A stretch of 64,000 nucleotides of DNA from DASTFY01 sp963829955 (GTDB lineage Bacteria > Actinomycetota > Acidimicrobiia > Acidimicrobiales > Ilumatobacteraceae), in assembly GCA_963829955.1 (NCBI GenBank), contig CAWHKS010000001.1, positions 407,835 through 471,834 on the forward strand. The letters run 5' to 3'. Positions 41,996-52,083 of this stretch are shown here, one piece after another; the stretch's first letter is position 1; every line of letters begins with the position of its first letter. Under the pieces are notes generated by a model, which had not been told where the DNA came from, searched no databases, and saw only the letters and a program-made list of their open reading frames with translations. Made by a program: the position numbers and the translations under genes.

Positions 41996-43216
41996 CTACG
42001 GCTCCGGGGTGAAGCGCAGCGGCAGGTGCTGCGGGCCCCAGATGCCGAAGGTGTCCGGCTTCCACGTGACCTCGCCGTCGACGGCCAGATCACGGAGGCG
42101 CCGGGCCAGGATGGGCAGTGCCTCCTGCAGCTCGGCCCGGGCCAGGGAAGCGCCGAGGCAGTAGTGGATGCCGCTGCCGAACGTGAGCTGCGGCGCCCCG
42201 GCCGACGGCTTCGTGATGTCGAAGGTTTCTGGTTCGTCGAACACGCCGGGGTCGAAGTTGGCCGCCGCGAAGCTCGGGAACACGAACGTGCCCGCCGGGA
42301 AGAGCACGTCCCGGTACACGATGTCCTCCGACGCGTAGCGCGCCGTCCCGCGGATGGCGCCCATGTAGCGCATCGACTCCTCGACCGCCCGCGTCGCCAG
42401 GTCCGGCTTCTCCCCCAGGAGCGCCCACTGGTCCGGATGGCGGGCGAACAGCGCGACCGTGCACCCCAGTTGATTGCGGGTGGTGTCGGTGCCACCGACG
42501 ATCACCGCCTCGACCATCGACACCAGCTCGGCGTGGTTCAGCCGGTCGCCTTCCTCCTCGGCCGCGATGAGGGCGGTGAGCAGGTCGTCGGCCGGGCGGT
42601 GGCGCCGTTCCTCGATCAGCGCGCTGACGTACTCGTCCAGCTCGTCCTGGGTCCTCATGATGATGGGGGCGTCCTCGCGGAGGTTGCCGTTGAAGACCCG
42701 CAACAGATCGGAGGCCCACACGCTGAAGCGCTTCCAGTCCTCCTTGGGCGCGCCCAGGAGCTCGCAGATGATCGGGATGGGGTACGGCTCGCAGACGTCG
42801 GCCACCAGGTCGCAGTGGCCCTGCGCTGCGAAGGCGTCGACCAGCTCGTTGACGACCTCGCGCATGAACGGCCGCAACCGGTCGGCGGCCTTCGGGGTGA
42901 ACGCCGGAGCGACCAGGCGCCGGAGCCGGCTGTGGTCCTCGCCCTCCGTGCTGAGGATGGACGGCCGCTCGTTGCCGCGGCGCATGAACTCGGGATCAGT
43001 GATCCCCTCGAGCTGGGCCACCAGGCCGGCGGCGGAGAAGAACCGGCGCTCGCGCAGCACGGCCACGCAGTCCTCGTAGCGCGTGAGGACGAAGCCGAAC
43101 TCGTTGCGCACGACCCAGGTGGTGGCCCGGTGCTCGTTGAGAAAGGCCCGGGCCGCCTCCCGGTCGGACGTGTCCGAGATGGACGGGAGATCGAGCTCGA
43201 GGACGCTGGTGGTCAC
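41996..43216 (-). CDS. Cytochrome P450
   Basis: 406 residues, soluble bacterial type. The I-helix oxygen-activation motif is VGGTDTTRNQ, the ExxR is in VEESMRYM, and the heme-binding loop is FGSGIHYCLGASLARAEL with Cys353 as axial ligand. The N-terminal start at GTG 43216 gives MTTSVLELDLPSISD. It hydroxylates an unknown lipophilic substrate; the acyl-CoA ligase gene is divergent 56 bases away, so a shared pathway is plausible. No ferredoxin or reductase gene is in the window. Confidence 0.94.
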   Translation of the reverse strand: MTTSVLELDLPSISDTSDREAARAFLNEHRATTWVVRNEFGFVLTRYEDCVAVLRERRFFSAAGLVAQLEGITDPEFMRRGNERPSILSTEGEDHSRLRRLVAPAFTPKAADRLRPFMREVVNELVDAFAAQGHCDLVADVCEPYPIPIICELLGAPKEDWKRFSVWASDLLRVFNGNLREDAPIIMRTQDELDEYVSALIEERRHRPADDLLTALIAAEEEGDRLNHAELVSMVEAVIVGGTDTTRNQLGCTVALFARHPDQWALLGEKPDLATRAVEESMRYMGAIRGTARYASEDIVYRDVLFPAGTFVFPSFAAANFDPGVFDEPETFDITKPSAGAPQLTFGSGIHYCLGASLARAELQEALPILARRLRDLAVDGEVTWKPDTFGIWGPQHLPLRFTPEP

Positions 43217-43272
43217 GTCCGCACAGTACCGCCGGTGGTCATACAGTTGCCGGGGCACGACCTGGGGGTTCC

Positions 43273-44925
43273 ATGGCCGACCGCATGCAGTCCTACGCGC
43301 ACGGGGCGTCCGATGTCAGCCTGATCGGCCAGACTGTCGGCGACAACCTCGCCGCGACGGCTGCCCGCTTCCCGGACCGGGAGGCGCTCGTCGTCCCTTT
43401 CCAGGGCGTCCGGCTCACCTACGCGCGGCTCGATTCCGCGGTCGACGAGCTGGCACGGGCGCTCATGGCCGCTGGGATCGAGACCGGGGACCGGGTGGGC
43501 ATCTGGAGCCCGAACAACGCCGAGTGGGTCGCGGTGCAGTACGCGACGGCGCGGATGGGCGCCATCCTCGTCAACCTCAACCCCGCCTACCGGACGCACG
43601 AGGTGGCCTACGCGCTGCGGCAGTCGGGATGCCGGCTCCTCGTCGCCGCCACCGACTTCAGGACCAGCGACTACAGGGCGATGGTGGCTGAGGTAGGTCC
43701 GGACCTGCCGGCGCTGCAGCACGTGGTGTTCCTCGACACCCCGGACTGGGACGAGCTGCTGGCCGGCGCGGCGACCGTCGGCGACGAAGAGCTCCGCGAC
43801 CGGTCGGCCGGCCTGCAGTTCGACGACCCCATCAACATCCAGTACACGAGCGGCACCACCGGCTTCCCGAAGGGCGCCACGCTCTCCCACCACAACATCC
43901 TCAACAACGGGTGGTTCATCGGCGAGGGCTGCCGCTACGACGAGCGGGACCGCGTCTGCATCCCCGTGCCCTTCTACCACTGCTTCGGCATGGTTCTTGG
44001 GAACCTGGCCTGCACGACGCACGGCGCGGCGATGGTCATCCCGGCGCCCGCGTTCGATCCCGAGGCCACGCTCCGCACGGTCGAGGAGGAGCGCTGCACG
44101 TCGCTGTACGGCGTGCCGACGATGTTCATCGCCGAGCTGGCCCATCCGGACTTCACCCGATTCGATCTGTCCAGCCTCCGCACGGGGATCATGGCCGGCT
44201 CGCCCTGCCCCGTCGAGGTCATGAAGCAGTGCGTGTCCGCTATGCACATGGAGGAGGTCACCATCTGCTACGGCATGACGGAGACCTCGCCCGTGTCCAC
44301 CCAGACCGACGCGGACGATGCCCTGGACAAGCGGGTCGGAAGCGTCGGTCGGGTCCACCCGCACGTCGAGATCAAGGTCGTCGATCCGCTGACCGGTCGC
44401 ATCGTCGATCGCGGTGAGTCCGGCGAGCTGTGCACTCGCGGCTACTCCGTGATGCTCGGCTACTGGGAGGATCCCGAGCGCACGACGGAGTCCATCGACC
44501 GCGCCGGCTGGATGCACACCGGTGATCTGGCGACCATGGACGACGAGGGCTATCTCAACATCGTCGGCCGCATCAAGGACATGATCATCAGGGGCGGCGA
44601 GAACGTCTACCCCGCGAGATCGAAGAGTTCCTCTACACGCACCCGGACATCGTCGACGTCCAGGTGATCGGCGTGCCCGACGCCAAGTACGGCGAGGAGA
44701 TCATGGCCTGGGTCAAGGTGCGCGACGGTACGACCGCGCTCTCGGCGGACGACGTCGCGCGCGTTCTGCCAGGGTCGCATCGCCCACTTCAAGGTGCCGC
44801 GGTACGTGCACGTGACGGACGAGTTCCCGATGACGGTGACCGGCAAGGTTCAGAAGTTCAAAATGCGCGAGTCGGCGATCGAGTTGCTCGGGTTGGAGGC
44901 GGCCGCCGGCATCGAGACCGCCTGA
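43273..44925 (+). CDS. Acyl-CoA synthetase, AMP-binding family (two frame breaks)
   Basis: About 550 residues. The P-loop YTSGTTGFPKGATLSHHN, the A5 motif YGMTETSP, the hinge GWMHTGDLATMDDEGYLNIVGR and A8 IRGGENVYP are present, followed by the C-terminal lid that ends TVTGKVQKFKMRESA with the catalytic Lys (GKVQK). Breaks near 44612 and 44770 disrupt the lid. The N-terminal YAHGASDVSLIGQTVGDNL and the PFYHCFGMVLG motif match medium-to-long-chain acyl-CoA synthetases. It would load a fatty acid or steroid-derived acid onto CoA. Convergent with the polyprenyl synthase gene. Confidence 0.92.
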
Positions 44926-44952
44926 CCGTCGCACGTTGAGCGGGTCAGGCGG

Positions 44953-45992
44953 TCAGGCGGCGCGCTCGACCATGTACGGGATGAGCTGACGGATGAACCG
45001 GCGCGCCGGCCCGTCGGAGAGCCCCGCGAACGCACGCTCGAACGTGCGCTCGGCATCAGCGGCCATGCCCACGCGCGAACTCGGCCGCGAACGGAATGCT
45101 CCCGTGCCCGAGCATGAGCCGGTGGAGCCGCGCCGCGTCGTCCATCGTCCGCGCCTCGAGCGGCTGGGCCAGGTAGTCCTCGATCCACGCCCGTTCCGCT
45201 GGTTCCGCGGCGGCCAGCAGGTGGATGAGCACGAGCGTGCGCTTGCCCTCCCGCAGATCCCCCAGCTCCTCCTTGCCGTAGTGGCCGGCGTCAGGCAGCA
45301 GGTTGAGGATGTCGTCGCGGATCTGGAAGGCCGCGCCCAGGTTGAAGCCGAAGTCGATCATGACCTGCAGGTCGGCCGTGCCCCACGACCCGATCAGCGC
45401 CCCGACCCGCAGCGGCAGGATCGTCGTGTACCAGCAGGTCTTCTTCATGATGAGCTCGAGGTAGTCGGTCGGACCGAGGTCGAGGCGGTTGTCCTGGCGC
45501 CAGCCGAGCTCGAGGGCCTGGCCGTCGACGGTCTGGGCGCCCATGAACTCGAACTCCGCCATCACCCGCTCGGCCATTCGCGGGCCCAGCCGGCCGATGT
45601 TGTCGCGCAACGCGGCGAGTGCCAGCAGCGTCAGGCCGTCCCCGGCGTTGAGCACGAGCGCGGTGCCGTACCGGCGGTGCAGCGTGGGCTGCCCGCGGCG
45701 CAACTCGCTGGCGTCCTCGATGTCGTCGTGGACGAGGAAGGCGTTGTGCAGCGCCTCCAGGGCGACGGCGGACGCCAATGCGTCCTCGACCGCCCCGCCG
45801 AACGCCTCGCAGGCGGCCAGGCAGAGCGCGGGGCGCAGGGACTTGCCGCCCCGGCTGGGGTACTCGACCATCGGCTCGACCAGGTAGGCCGGCGATGCAC
45901 CCTCGGGCACCAGCGCCGCCAGACGGGGCGCCACGAGTGCGCCGTCAGCGCGCCAGCGCCTCCTCGACCACAGACGGGGCGTCAACGACCAT
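44953..45992 (-). CDS. Polyprenyl (geranylgeranyl-type) diphosphate synthase (two frame breaks)
   Basis: About 346 residues. It chains isopentenyl diphosphate onto allylic diphosphates. The first Asp-rich motif is FLVHDDIEDASELRRG (DDxxD), the second reads FQIRDDILNLLPD, i.e. DDxxN as in eukaryotic type III GGPP synthases rather than the usual DDxxD. GGKSLRPAL is the IPP-binding motif. The chain length cannot be fixed from sequence alone. Breaks near 45066 (before MAADAERTFERAFAG) and 45951 (between EEALAR and ADGALVAPRL). ATG 45992 overlaps the stop of the upstream gene by 11 bases. It is the last gene of the five-gene operon. Confidence 0.9.
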
Positions 45993-46728
45993 CGGGGGCT
46001 GCCGCAGCCGGCCGGACCTCGGCGATCACGTGGAGGGCCAGCGCCGGCAGGTGCTCGACGAGAAGGAGACCGTGGTATGTGCCCGGGGTGGCGTCCGCCG
46101 GGACGCGGAGCGTGGCCAGGAGCTGCCGGCTGCCACCGGCGTCGAGCTGGTCGACGGCACCGGGGTCGAAGCTCAGGGCCTCGCCTGGCAGCTGGTGGCC
46201 CTGGTGATCGACCAGGACGGCAGCACGGGGCACGAGGGTCGAGACGGCCGCCGGCGTGGTGTTGTGCAGCCACACGTACACGCTCGTCGTACCGCCCGGT
46301 GACGCCGGCGGGAGCCGGAGGGGTTCGGAACCCACGCCGACCGTGGTGGTCCCCGGCGGGCCCGTCAACCCGGCGACTACGTCGTACAGCCGCCGCACCA
46401 CGTTGAGGTAGGCATCGACCGCCCGCTCGGCGTCGGCCTGCAGCTGGCGCTGCGGACCCGGGGCCAGGGCCGGTGCCATCGCGACCCCGGCGGACGCTGC
46501 CGGCGATGTCGGCGACCCCGGCGGTGTCGGCGCTGCCGTCGATGCCGTCGATCCCGATGGTCCCGACGGCCAGCGCCCGGCCATCTCGCTGAAGCGGTCG
46601 ATCACGACCTTGGCGGTGTCGAGGCCGAGCCGTTGCACCTCGGCCACCATCCGCGACGCGGCCGCGGTGTCGAGGCCGGGGAACATCGCGGCGAGGTCAT
46701 CGATCGGTGAGCGGCGGTCATCATCCAT
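45982..46728 (-). CDS. Hypothetical protein with C-terminal Ig-like beta-sandwich
   Basis: 248 residues. The N-terminal 50 residues are helical (DDLAAMFPGLDTAAASRMVAEVQRLGLDTAKVV), then a Pro/Ala/Ser linker (about 52-90), a helix (DAERAVDAYLNVVRRLYDVV) and a C-terminal beta domain: SVYVWLHNTTPAAVSTLVPRAA, HQLPGEALSFDPGAVDQLDAGG, LLATLRVPADATPGTYHGLLLV. The beta part resembles the tail of the first gene of the operon. No signal peptide. It overlaps the FAD gene stop and the prenyl synthase start. Function unknown; a scaffold or targeting module is inferred from context. Confidence 0.75.
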   Translation of the reverse strand: MDDDRRSPIDDLAAMFPGLDTAAASRMVAEVQRLGLDTAKVVIDRFSEMAGRWPSGPSGSTASTAAPTPPGSPTSPAASAGVAMAPALAPGPQRQLQADAERAVDAYLNVVRRLYDVVAGLTGPPGTTTVGVGSEPLRLPPASPGGTTSVYVWLHNTTPAAVSTLVPRAAVLVDHQGHQLPGEALSFDPGAVDQLDAGGSRQLLATLRVPADATPGTYHGLLLVEHLPALALHVIAEVRPAAAAPDGR

Positions 46729-48817
46729 AGCTAGGCACCATCCTCGCCGCTATCGCCTGCGCCGCCTGCACGCCCGAGCGCGCCGCCGCCTCGACGCAGC
46801 CCGCGTTCAGCCCGCAGTCGGTCCAGTCGCCGGCCAGGTACAGGTTGCCGACGCCGCTGTCACCGGGGGCGAGGCGGTAGCGGTCCGTGCCGGGCAGCGA
46901 CTGCACGTAGCGGTCGGAAGGATCGGTGTTGGCCCGCCAGTACTGGGACGCGAACGCGTGGGGTCCGGCCGCCTCTCCGGACGGCGGCGTACCGTCGCAG
47001 AGGAGGCCCCAGCGGAAGTCACCGGAGCTCGGATCCCGCGTGCCGGGGAGGAGCACGGGCAGGTCGCGCCGGAGGAACGTGACGGCCCGGTCCGCGACCT
47101 CGCGCTCGTGCCCCGCCGCCTCCGTCCGATCCGTCACCGGCGCTCCGGCCAGCGCATTGCAGAAGTAGGCGATCGCGCCCGGGCGCCCGGTGACCGGCCA
47201 GTCCTCCCGGTCGACCAGGTGGCCCATCGAGGCCCACGTGTCGAAGGGCTCGACGTAGCCGCTGACCGTCACCCGGTCCGGTCCCCGCCAGCCAAGCGCC
47301 CGCTGGTCCTCCCGCAGCCAGACTTGGAAGGACTGGGTGGACACGGTCCCCAGCGCCTCGGCCATGGCGCGCCAGCGCGGGAGCCGGGCCATCAGGTCGC
47401 CGGCCACCAGCGGCACCATGCCCACGGAGAGCCCGAACACGACGGCGTCGAAGTCGCGGCCTTCGCGCAGCGTTATGGCCGCACCTGAACTGCCGCCATG
47501 GGACTCCAGTGTCGCGGCCGGCTCCCGCAAGTGACCGAGCTGCGCGGCCAACGGGGCCACCGGCCAGCAGGGAAGGCCCTTCACCCTCACCAGCGGCTCG
47601 TAGTCCTCGCCGCCGTCCGAGAGGTCGGCCTGCCGCGTCAGGTGGACGTTGTCGATCCGCCGGCCGTCCTCGCTGAGACCGAGGCGATCGACGCGATGGA
47701 AGAAGCGGAAGCGCACCCCTCGGCGCTGCAGCACCTCGTAGATCGGAGCGAAGATCACCTCTCCCATCCCGGCCTGCATGTGCCAGAAGATGGCGCCCTT
47801 GTAGTCGAGGAACATGCGGGTCGCGAGCTGCAGGCCGATGCCCGCGCTGAAACGCGGCCGTTGCGCATCGCCGTCCTCGTAGGCGAACACGAGGTCATAG
47901 AGACCGCGGATCAGCGGGGACTCGAGCGTCTCGGGTGCTGCGCCGTGGGCGGCCAGCCAGTCGCGGTAGTCCTGGTCGTCGATGGCCGACAGCCCGCCCT
48001 CGGCGGTGAGGAGGCCGTCAGCGGCGATGCCCCGCAGGTTGGTGAGCACGAGATCGACGAGCGCGAACGTGCGCCGGCCGTCGGCGCGGCGGCGCAGCGC
48101 GTCGAGCGCACCGTCGCGGACGGCCCGCACGACCGGCCCGAGCGCGCCCTGCGCCTGGGCGGCGGCGGCACCGGGCACGTCCGTCACTTTCACGAGGGCG
48201 GCGAGCGCGGCGAGGCTGGCGCCGCGGAGCGCGGTGGTCAGCCCGTCCAGACCGCCGGCCGCAGGCGCCGGACGGGGCCGGGAAGAAGCGGAGAGCTCCA
48301 CCAGCCCGGCCGGCGCCGCGTCATCGAGGGACCGGTTGAAGTCGATGAGGAGCTGCAGCGAGCGGGCCACGAGTTCGGGCACCGAGAGCGGCCCGGGGGC
48401 GACCAGGTCACCGGGACGGGCCGCGTTGGGCGCGAAGGTGGCGACCCAGGGCTCCCACGTCCCTCCGTTCCGGTCCATCACGCCCACGTCGTGCGACGGG
48501 CGTACGGCGTCGTCCCACGTCCGGATGGGGCACGACGGGTCCGTGCGGGCGCGGTCGAGCTCGTCGTAGCAGCCGCGCATGAGACGGAAGGTCTGATCGT
48601 AGTAGCCGAGCAGAACGTGCAAGCCGTGCTCCTCGATGCGCCCATGGACGCCGCGGCTGCTCGCGCCCTTCCCACCGAGGCGCCACCCGCGCTGGTAGAC
48701 GGTGACGGAGTCGAGGCGCGACCGCCAGTCTCCGTCGGTCAGCTCCAGCGCGGCAGCCAGCGCTCCCATGCCACCCCCGAGGATGACCACCCGGGGGCGC
48801 CCGCCGTGCGGACTCAC
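46721..48817 (-). CDS. FAD-dependent amine-oxidase/desaturase-type oxidoreductase
   Basis: 698 residues from GTG 48817. The Rossmann FAD motif VVILGGGMGALAAALEL is at the N-terminus and the typical RGWRLGGKGAS second motif follows; the C-terminal GNLYLAGDWTDCGLNAGCVEAA closes the FAD site. The fold is that of amine oxidases, phytoene desaturases and hydroxysqualene dehydroxylase HpnE, here longer than usual. With a polyprenyl synthase in the operon, a prenyl or carotenoid-like substrate is plausible but inferred. Its start overlaps the cyclase stop (GTGA) once one frame error is corrected; read without correction the two form a 1,786-residue fusion. Confidence 0.85.
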   Translation of the reverse strand: MSPHGGRPRVVILGGGMGALAAALELTDGDWRSRLDSVTVYQRGWRLGGKGASSRGVHGRIEEHGLHVLLGYYDQTFRLMRGCYDELDRARTDPSCPIRTWDDAVRPSHDVGVMDRNGGTWEPWVATFAPNAARPGDLVAPGPLSVPELVARSLQLLIDFNRSLDDAAPAGLVELSASSRPRPAPAAGGLDGLTTALRGASLAALAALVKVTDVPGAAAAQAQGALGPVVRAVRDGALDALRRRADGRRTFALVDLVLTNLRGIAADGLLTAEGGLSAIDDQDYRDWLAAHGAAPETLESPLIRGLYDLVFAYEDGDAQRPRFSAGIGLQLATRMFLDYKGAIFWHMQAGMGEVIFAPIYEVLQRRGVRFRFFHRVDRLGLSEDGRRIDNVHLTRQADLSDGGEDYEPLVRVKGLPCWPVAPLAAQLGHLREPAATLESHGGSSGAAITLREGRDFDAVVFGLSVGMVPLVAGDLMARLPRWRAMAEALGTVSTQSFQVWLREDQRALGWRGPDRVTVSGYVEPFDTWASMGHLVDREDWPVTGRPGAIAYFCNALAGAPVTDRTEAAGHEREVADRAVTFLRRDLPVLLPGTRDPSSGDFRWGLLCDGTPPSGEAAGPHAFASQYWRANTDPSDRYVQSLPGTDRYRLAPGDSGVGNLYLAGDWTDCGLNAGCVEAAARSGVQAAQAIAARMVPSYG

Positions 48818-51800
48818 CCTGATGCCAGCAGCTCGTCCGCCCGCACGACGTCCGGGTAGGTGGATGCCGCCGGGATCCTCGACCAGCGCGGTCACCAACC
48901 GCTCACGCCAGCCGGCTGGGCGTAGATCCTCGGGCAGCTCGGCGAGTCCGACGGCAGCGCGCAAGGCGTAGAGGTGCGCACCCTGTTCCACGGCCACCCC
49001 GTAGGCGCGCTCGAGCGCAGGGGCCGCCTGGTCGACCCCGGCAGTCGGGTTGAGCGCCGCGACCTCGGCCCGGGCCAGCAGCACCCAGGGAAGGCTGACG
49101 TTCTCGCAGGATCGCTCGATGCACTCCTCCGCGGCGTCGAACCCCGCCATGGCCTCCTCGACCCGGCCGTGGTGGCCGTTGGCGCGGGCCTGGCTCGCCT
49201 CCATGATCGCCCACATCGAGCGGTGGCCCATGGCCTGCAGCAGGGCGAGACGCTCGTTCGCGCGGTCGCGATCAGCCGGCGCGGCCGGGGTCGACGGGTC
49301 CATGTAGACCCCGCCGAGCCCGATGAAGTACGGGAAGCCGTGGGCCTGCCCCACCTCGGCCGTCGCCTGGCCAAGGCGGTGCGCGCCCTCCGGATCTGCG
49401 GTCACCGTGCGCATCCACGCGCCGTACACCCGGGCGAAGCCCAGGCTCCAGGCGCCCCGCGGGAACGGTTGCGCCTCGGCCCGTTCGATGGCCGTGCGCT
49501 CCCAGCGCTCGGCCTGCTCTCGGTCGCCCTCGAGAGCGGACACGCAGGCCAGGCCGATCATCGAGGCGACGAGCGGGTCGTTGGGCAGCGGCCACGTGGG
49601 CAGGGGGTCGCCCTGTGCCGCGATCGCCTCTTCGAGCAGTTCCCTGGCCTCGACCAGACGGCCCTCGTAGAAGGCCTGGTAGCCCGCCATCGAGGCGACG
49701 TCCGGCCGGAGGGCGGCCAGCTCGGGCTCGGCGACCAGTTGCGTGATCACCTCCACGAGGGCGGCGGCCCGCGGGAGCTCGCCCTTCGTGAACGCGAAGC
49801 TCCACACGACGATGAGTGCGGTGACGGTCAGCGCGCTGGGCGGGATCGACCGGCACAGCTCCTCGACGGCGAGCGTGTCCTCGCCCACCTCCTCGGCCCC
49901 GTAGCCCTTGAGCGAACTGGCACACAGCACCCGCAGGAGCCGCAGCCCGAGTTCGGTGACATCGCGATCGAGACCGGCCGGGAGGGCCAGGCAGAGCTCC
50001 AACGCCCGCCCCACCAGCTCCAGGGCCTCGGCGTTGGCGCCCGACTTGTTGGCCTGGTCGGCGGCCACGAAGTACTGGCCGATGGCCTCGCGGTGAGCGC
50101 CCGACCGGTCGAGGTGGTGGGCGATGACCGCGGGTGGCGCCTCGGTGGCCGACGGTCGGCTGGCCATCGCGGCTGCGACCCGGGCATGGTTGTCCCGCCG
50201 GGTGTCGAGCACCTGGGTCTCGTAGGCGGCGTCCCGCAGGAGCATGTGCCGGAACCGCAGCACCGACTCGTCCTCGTCGATGGCGGGCTCGACCAGGCCG
50301 ACCTTCTGCATGCGGCGCAAGCCCCCTTCGACGTCATACCCCTCGCCGGCCACCAGCCCCAGGAGATCGACCTCGAACGAGGCGCCGATCGTCGCCGCCA
50401 TCTGCGCCAGGCGCAGGTCCACGCCGGGAGCCTTGAGCCGGCTGGTGAAGAGCTCGTTCAGCCGGATCGGCAGGGTGCCACCCGCGGCGGTGAGCGCGGC
50501 GACCGTCAGCTCCTCGAGGAACAGCGGCATGCCCTCGCCCCGACCGACGATGGCGTCGCGCTGCTCGGTGGTCACCGTGCCGTCGGACAGGCTGTCGACG
50601 AGCAGGCGCGCGTCCTCATCGGTCAGGCGTCCGAGCGGGATGTCGACCAAGGCGTGGCGCCACTCCTCGGCCGGCTCGCTCCGCGAGGTGAGGACGACCA
50701 ACGCCCCCGGCGGCGGATCGGCTGCGATGCGGCCCAGCAGCTCGGCCGTCGACGGGTCCGACCACTGGAGGTCCTCGACCAGCAGCAGGCGCGGCTGCGC
50801 GGCGGCCAGCCGGCGGAGCCACTCGAGCATGAGCTCGATCTGCTGGTGCCGCAGCGCCGGCGCGCTGATCTCGGGCAGGGGCAACTCGTCGACGGGCCCG
50901 ATCCCGAGGAGCGGCGCCAGCAACGCCAGCACGGAATCGTCGAGGTTGCGGAGGCTGAGCGATTCGCGCAGGGCGTCGAGACGCGCTGTCTTGTCGTCGT
51001 CTTGGGTCAGCTCGAGCTCCCGCTCGATCATGCGCGCCGCCGGCCAGAAGACGACACGGCTGTGGTAGGCGGAGCAGCCCGTCTCCAGGATGCCGCCCCC
51101 CGCCTCCTCGACCCGCCGGCGCAGGTCGGCCACCAGGCGCGACTTGCCGACACCGGCGTCACCGCGCACGAGGAACCCGGGCGTGGCGACATCAGGCTGC
51201 TCCGTCACGGACGCCCAAGCGGCGACCAGCCGTGCCCTCACCTCGTCCCGCCCGACGAGCGGGGTGCGGTGGAAGCGGGCGGCCTCGAGGCGGGACGTCG
51301 GGTGGCGCGACACCCCGACGGTGAAGACCTCGATCGGCCGCGCGATGCCCTTGAGCTCCCGCAGGCCGAGCGACGTCGTCTCGAAGTCGGCCTCGATGAT
51401 GTGGTGGGTGACGTCGCTGACGACGAGCGTGCCTGGCGCCGCGACGGTCTGCAGACGGGCGGCCACGTTGGGCGGGGTGCCGACGATGGTGCCGCGCTCC
51501 CCCACCGACGCGGGGCCGAAGTTGGCGACCACGGCCATGCCGGTGTGGACACCCACGCGGACCTGCACGTCGAGGTGCTGCTGCCGGGCGACGACGGGAG
51601 TGGCGCGGCACAGGGCGAGGCCGGCCAGGACGGCCCTCCGGGCGTCGTCCTCGTGAGCCTCGGGATGCCCGAAGCAGGCGACGATCCCATCGCCCTGGAA
51701 CTGGATGACCTGCCCGCCGTAGCGCTCGACGGCGTTGTGGGCCACCTCGCGGTAGGCCCGGTAGAGGTCGCGCATCGTCTCGGGCTCGACGGCATCGGCC

Positions 51801-52081
51801 AGCGGCGTGGAGCCGACGAGATCGGAGAACACGAGTGTGATGAGGGCCCGCTGCCCGGCCAGTGGCTGCTGCTCTCGCGCGCTGTCGACGATCCGCTGGG
51901 CGCGCGCGTTGGTCGGGTCGACGGCGAGGACGTCGAGTGCGGTCTCGGTCGCCCGGTCCCATTCGCCGGCCGCCGCCGCGCTCTCACCCGAGTCCAGCAG
52001 CCGCTCGATCAAGCGATCCAGGCGCTGCAGGCTGGTGGTGTCAGCCACCGGAGCCACGTCGGGAGGGTCGGCGATGCTCAT
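48814..52081 (-). CDS. Class III adenylate/guanylate cyclase fused to AAA-type ATPase and TPR region (one frame break)
   Basis: About 1,088 residues. Residues 79-260 are a class III cyclase: LVFSDLVGST with metal Asp87, QGDGIVACFG with Asp131, and the NVAARLQ motif with Asn205/Arg209, so it should be active. A short TPR-like region precedes it. From about 270 follows a signalling ATPase (Walker A GDAGVGKS 306-313, Walker B LLLVEDLQW 432-440) and then a long TPR array to the end. The reading frame breaks near 48870; the repaired end is TYPDVVRADELLASG and a stop at 48814. This is the LuxR-like STAND-ATPase layout with the cyclase as output. It is the second gene of the operon. Confidence 0.9.
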
Positions 52082-52083
52082 GG

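Noticed and set aside
46721..52081. A single 1,786-residue cyclase-oxidoreductase fusion protein.
   Set aside because: A one-base correction gives a natural stop and an overlapping GTG start between the two parts, so two genes are more likely.
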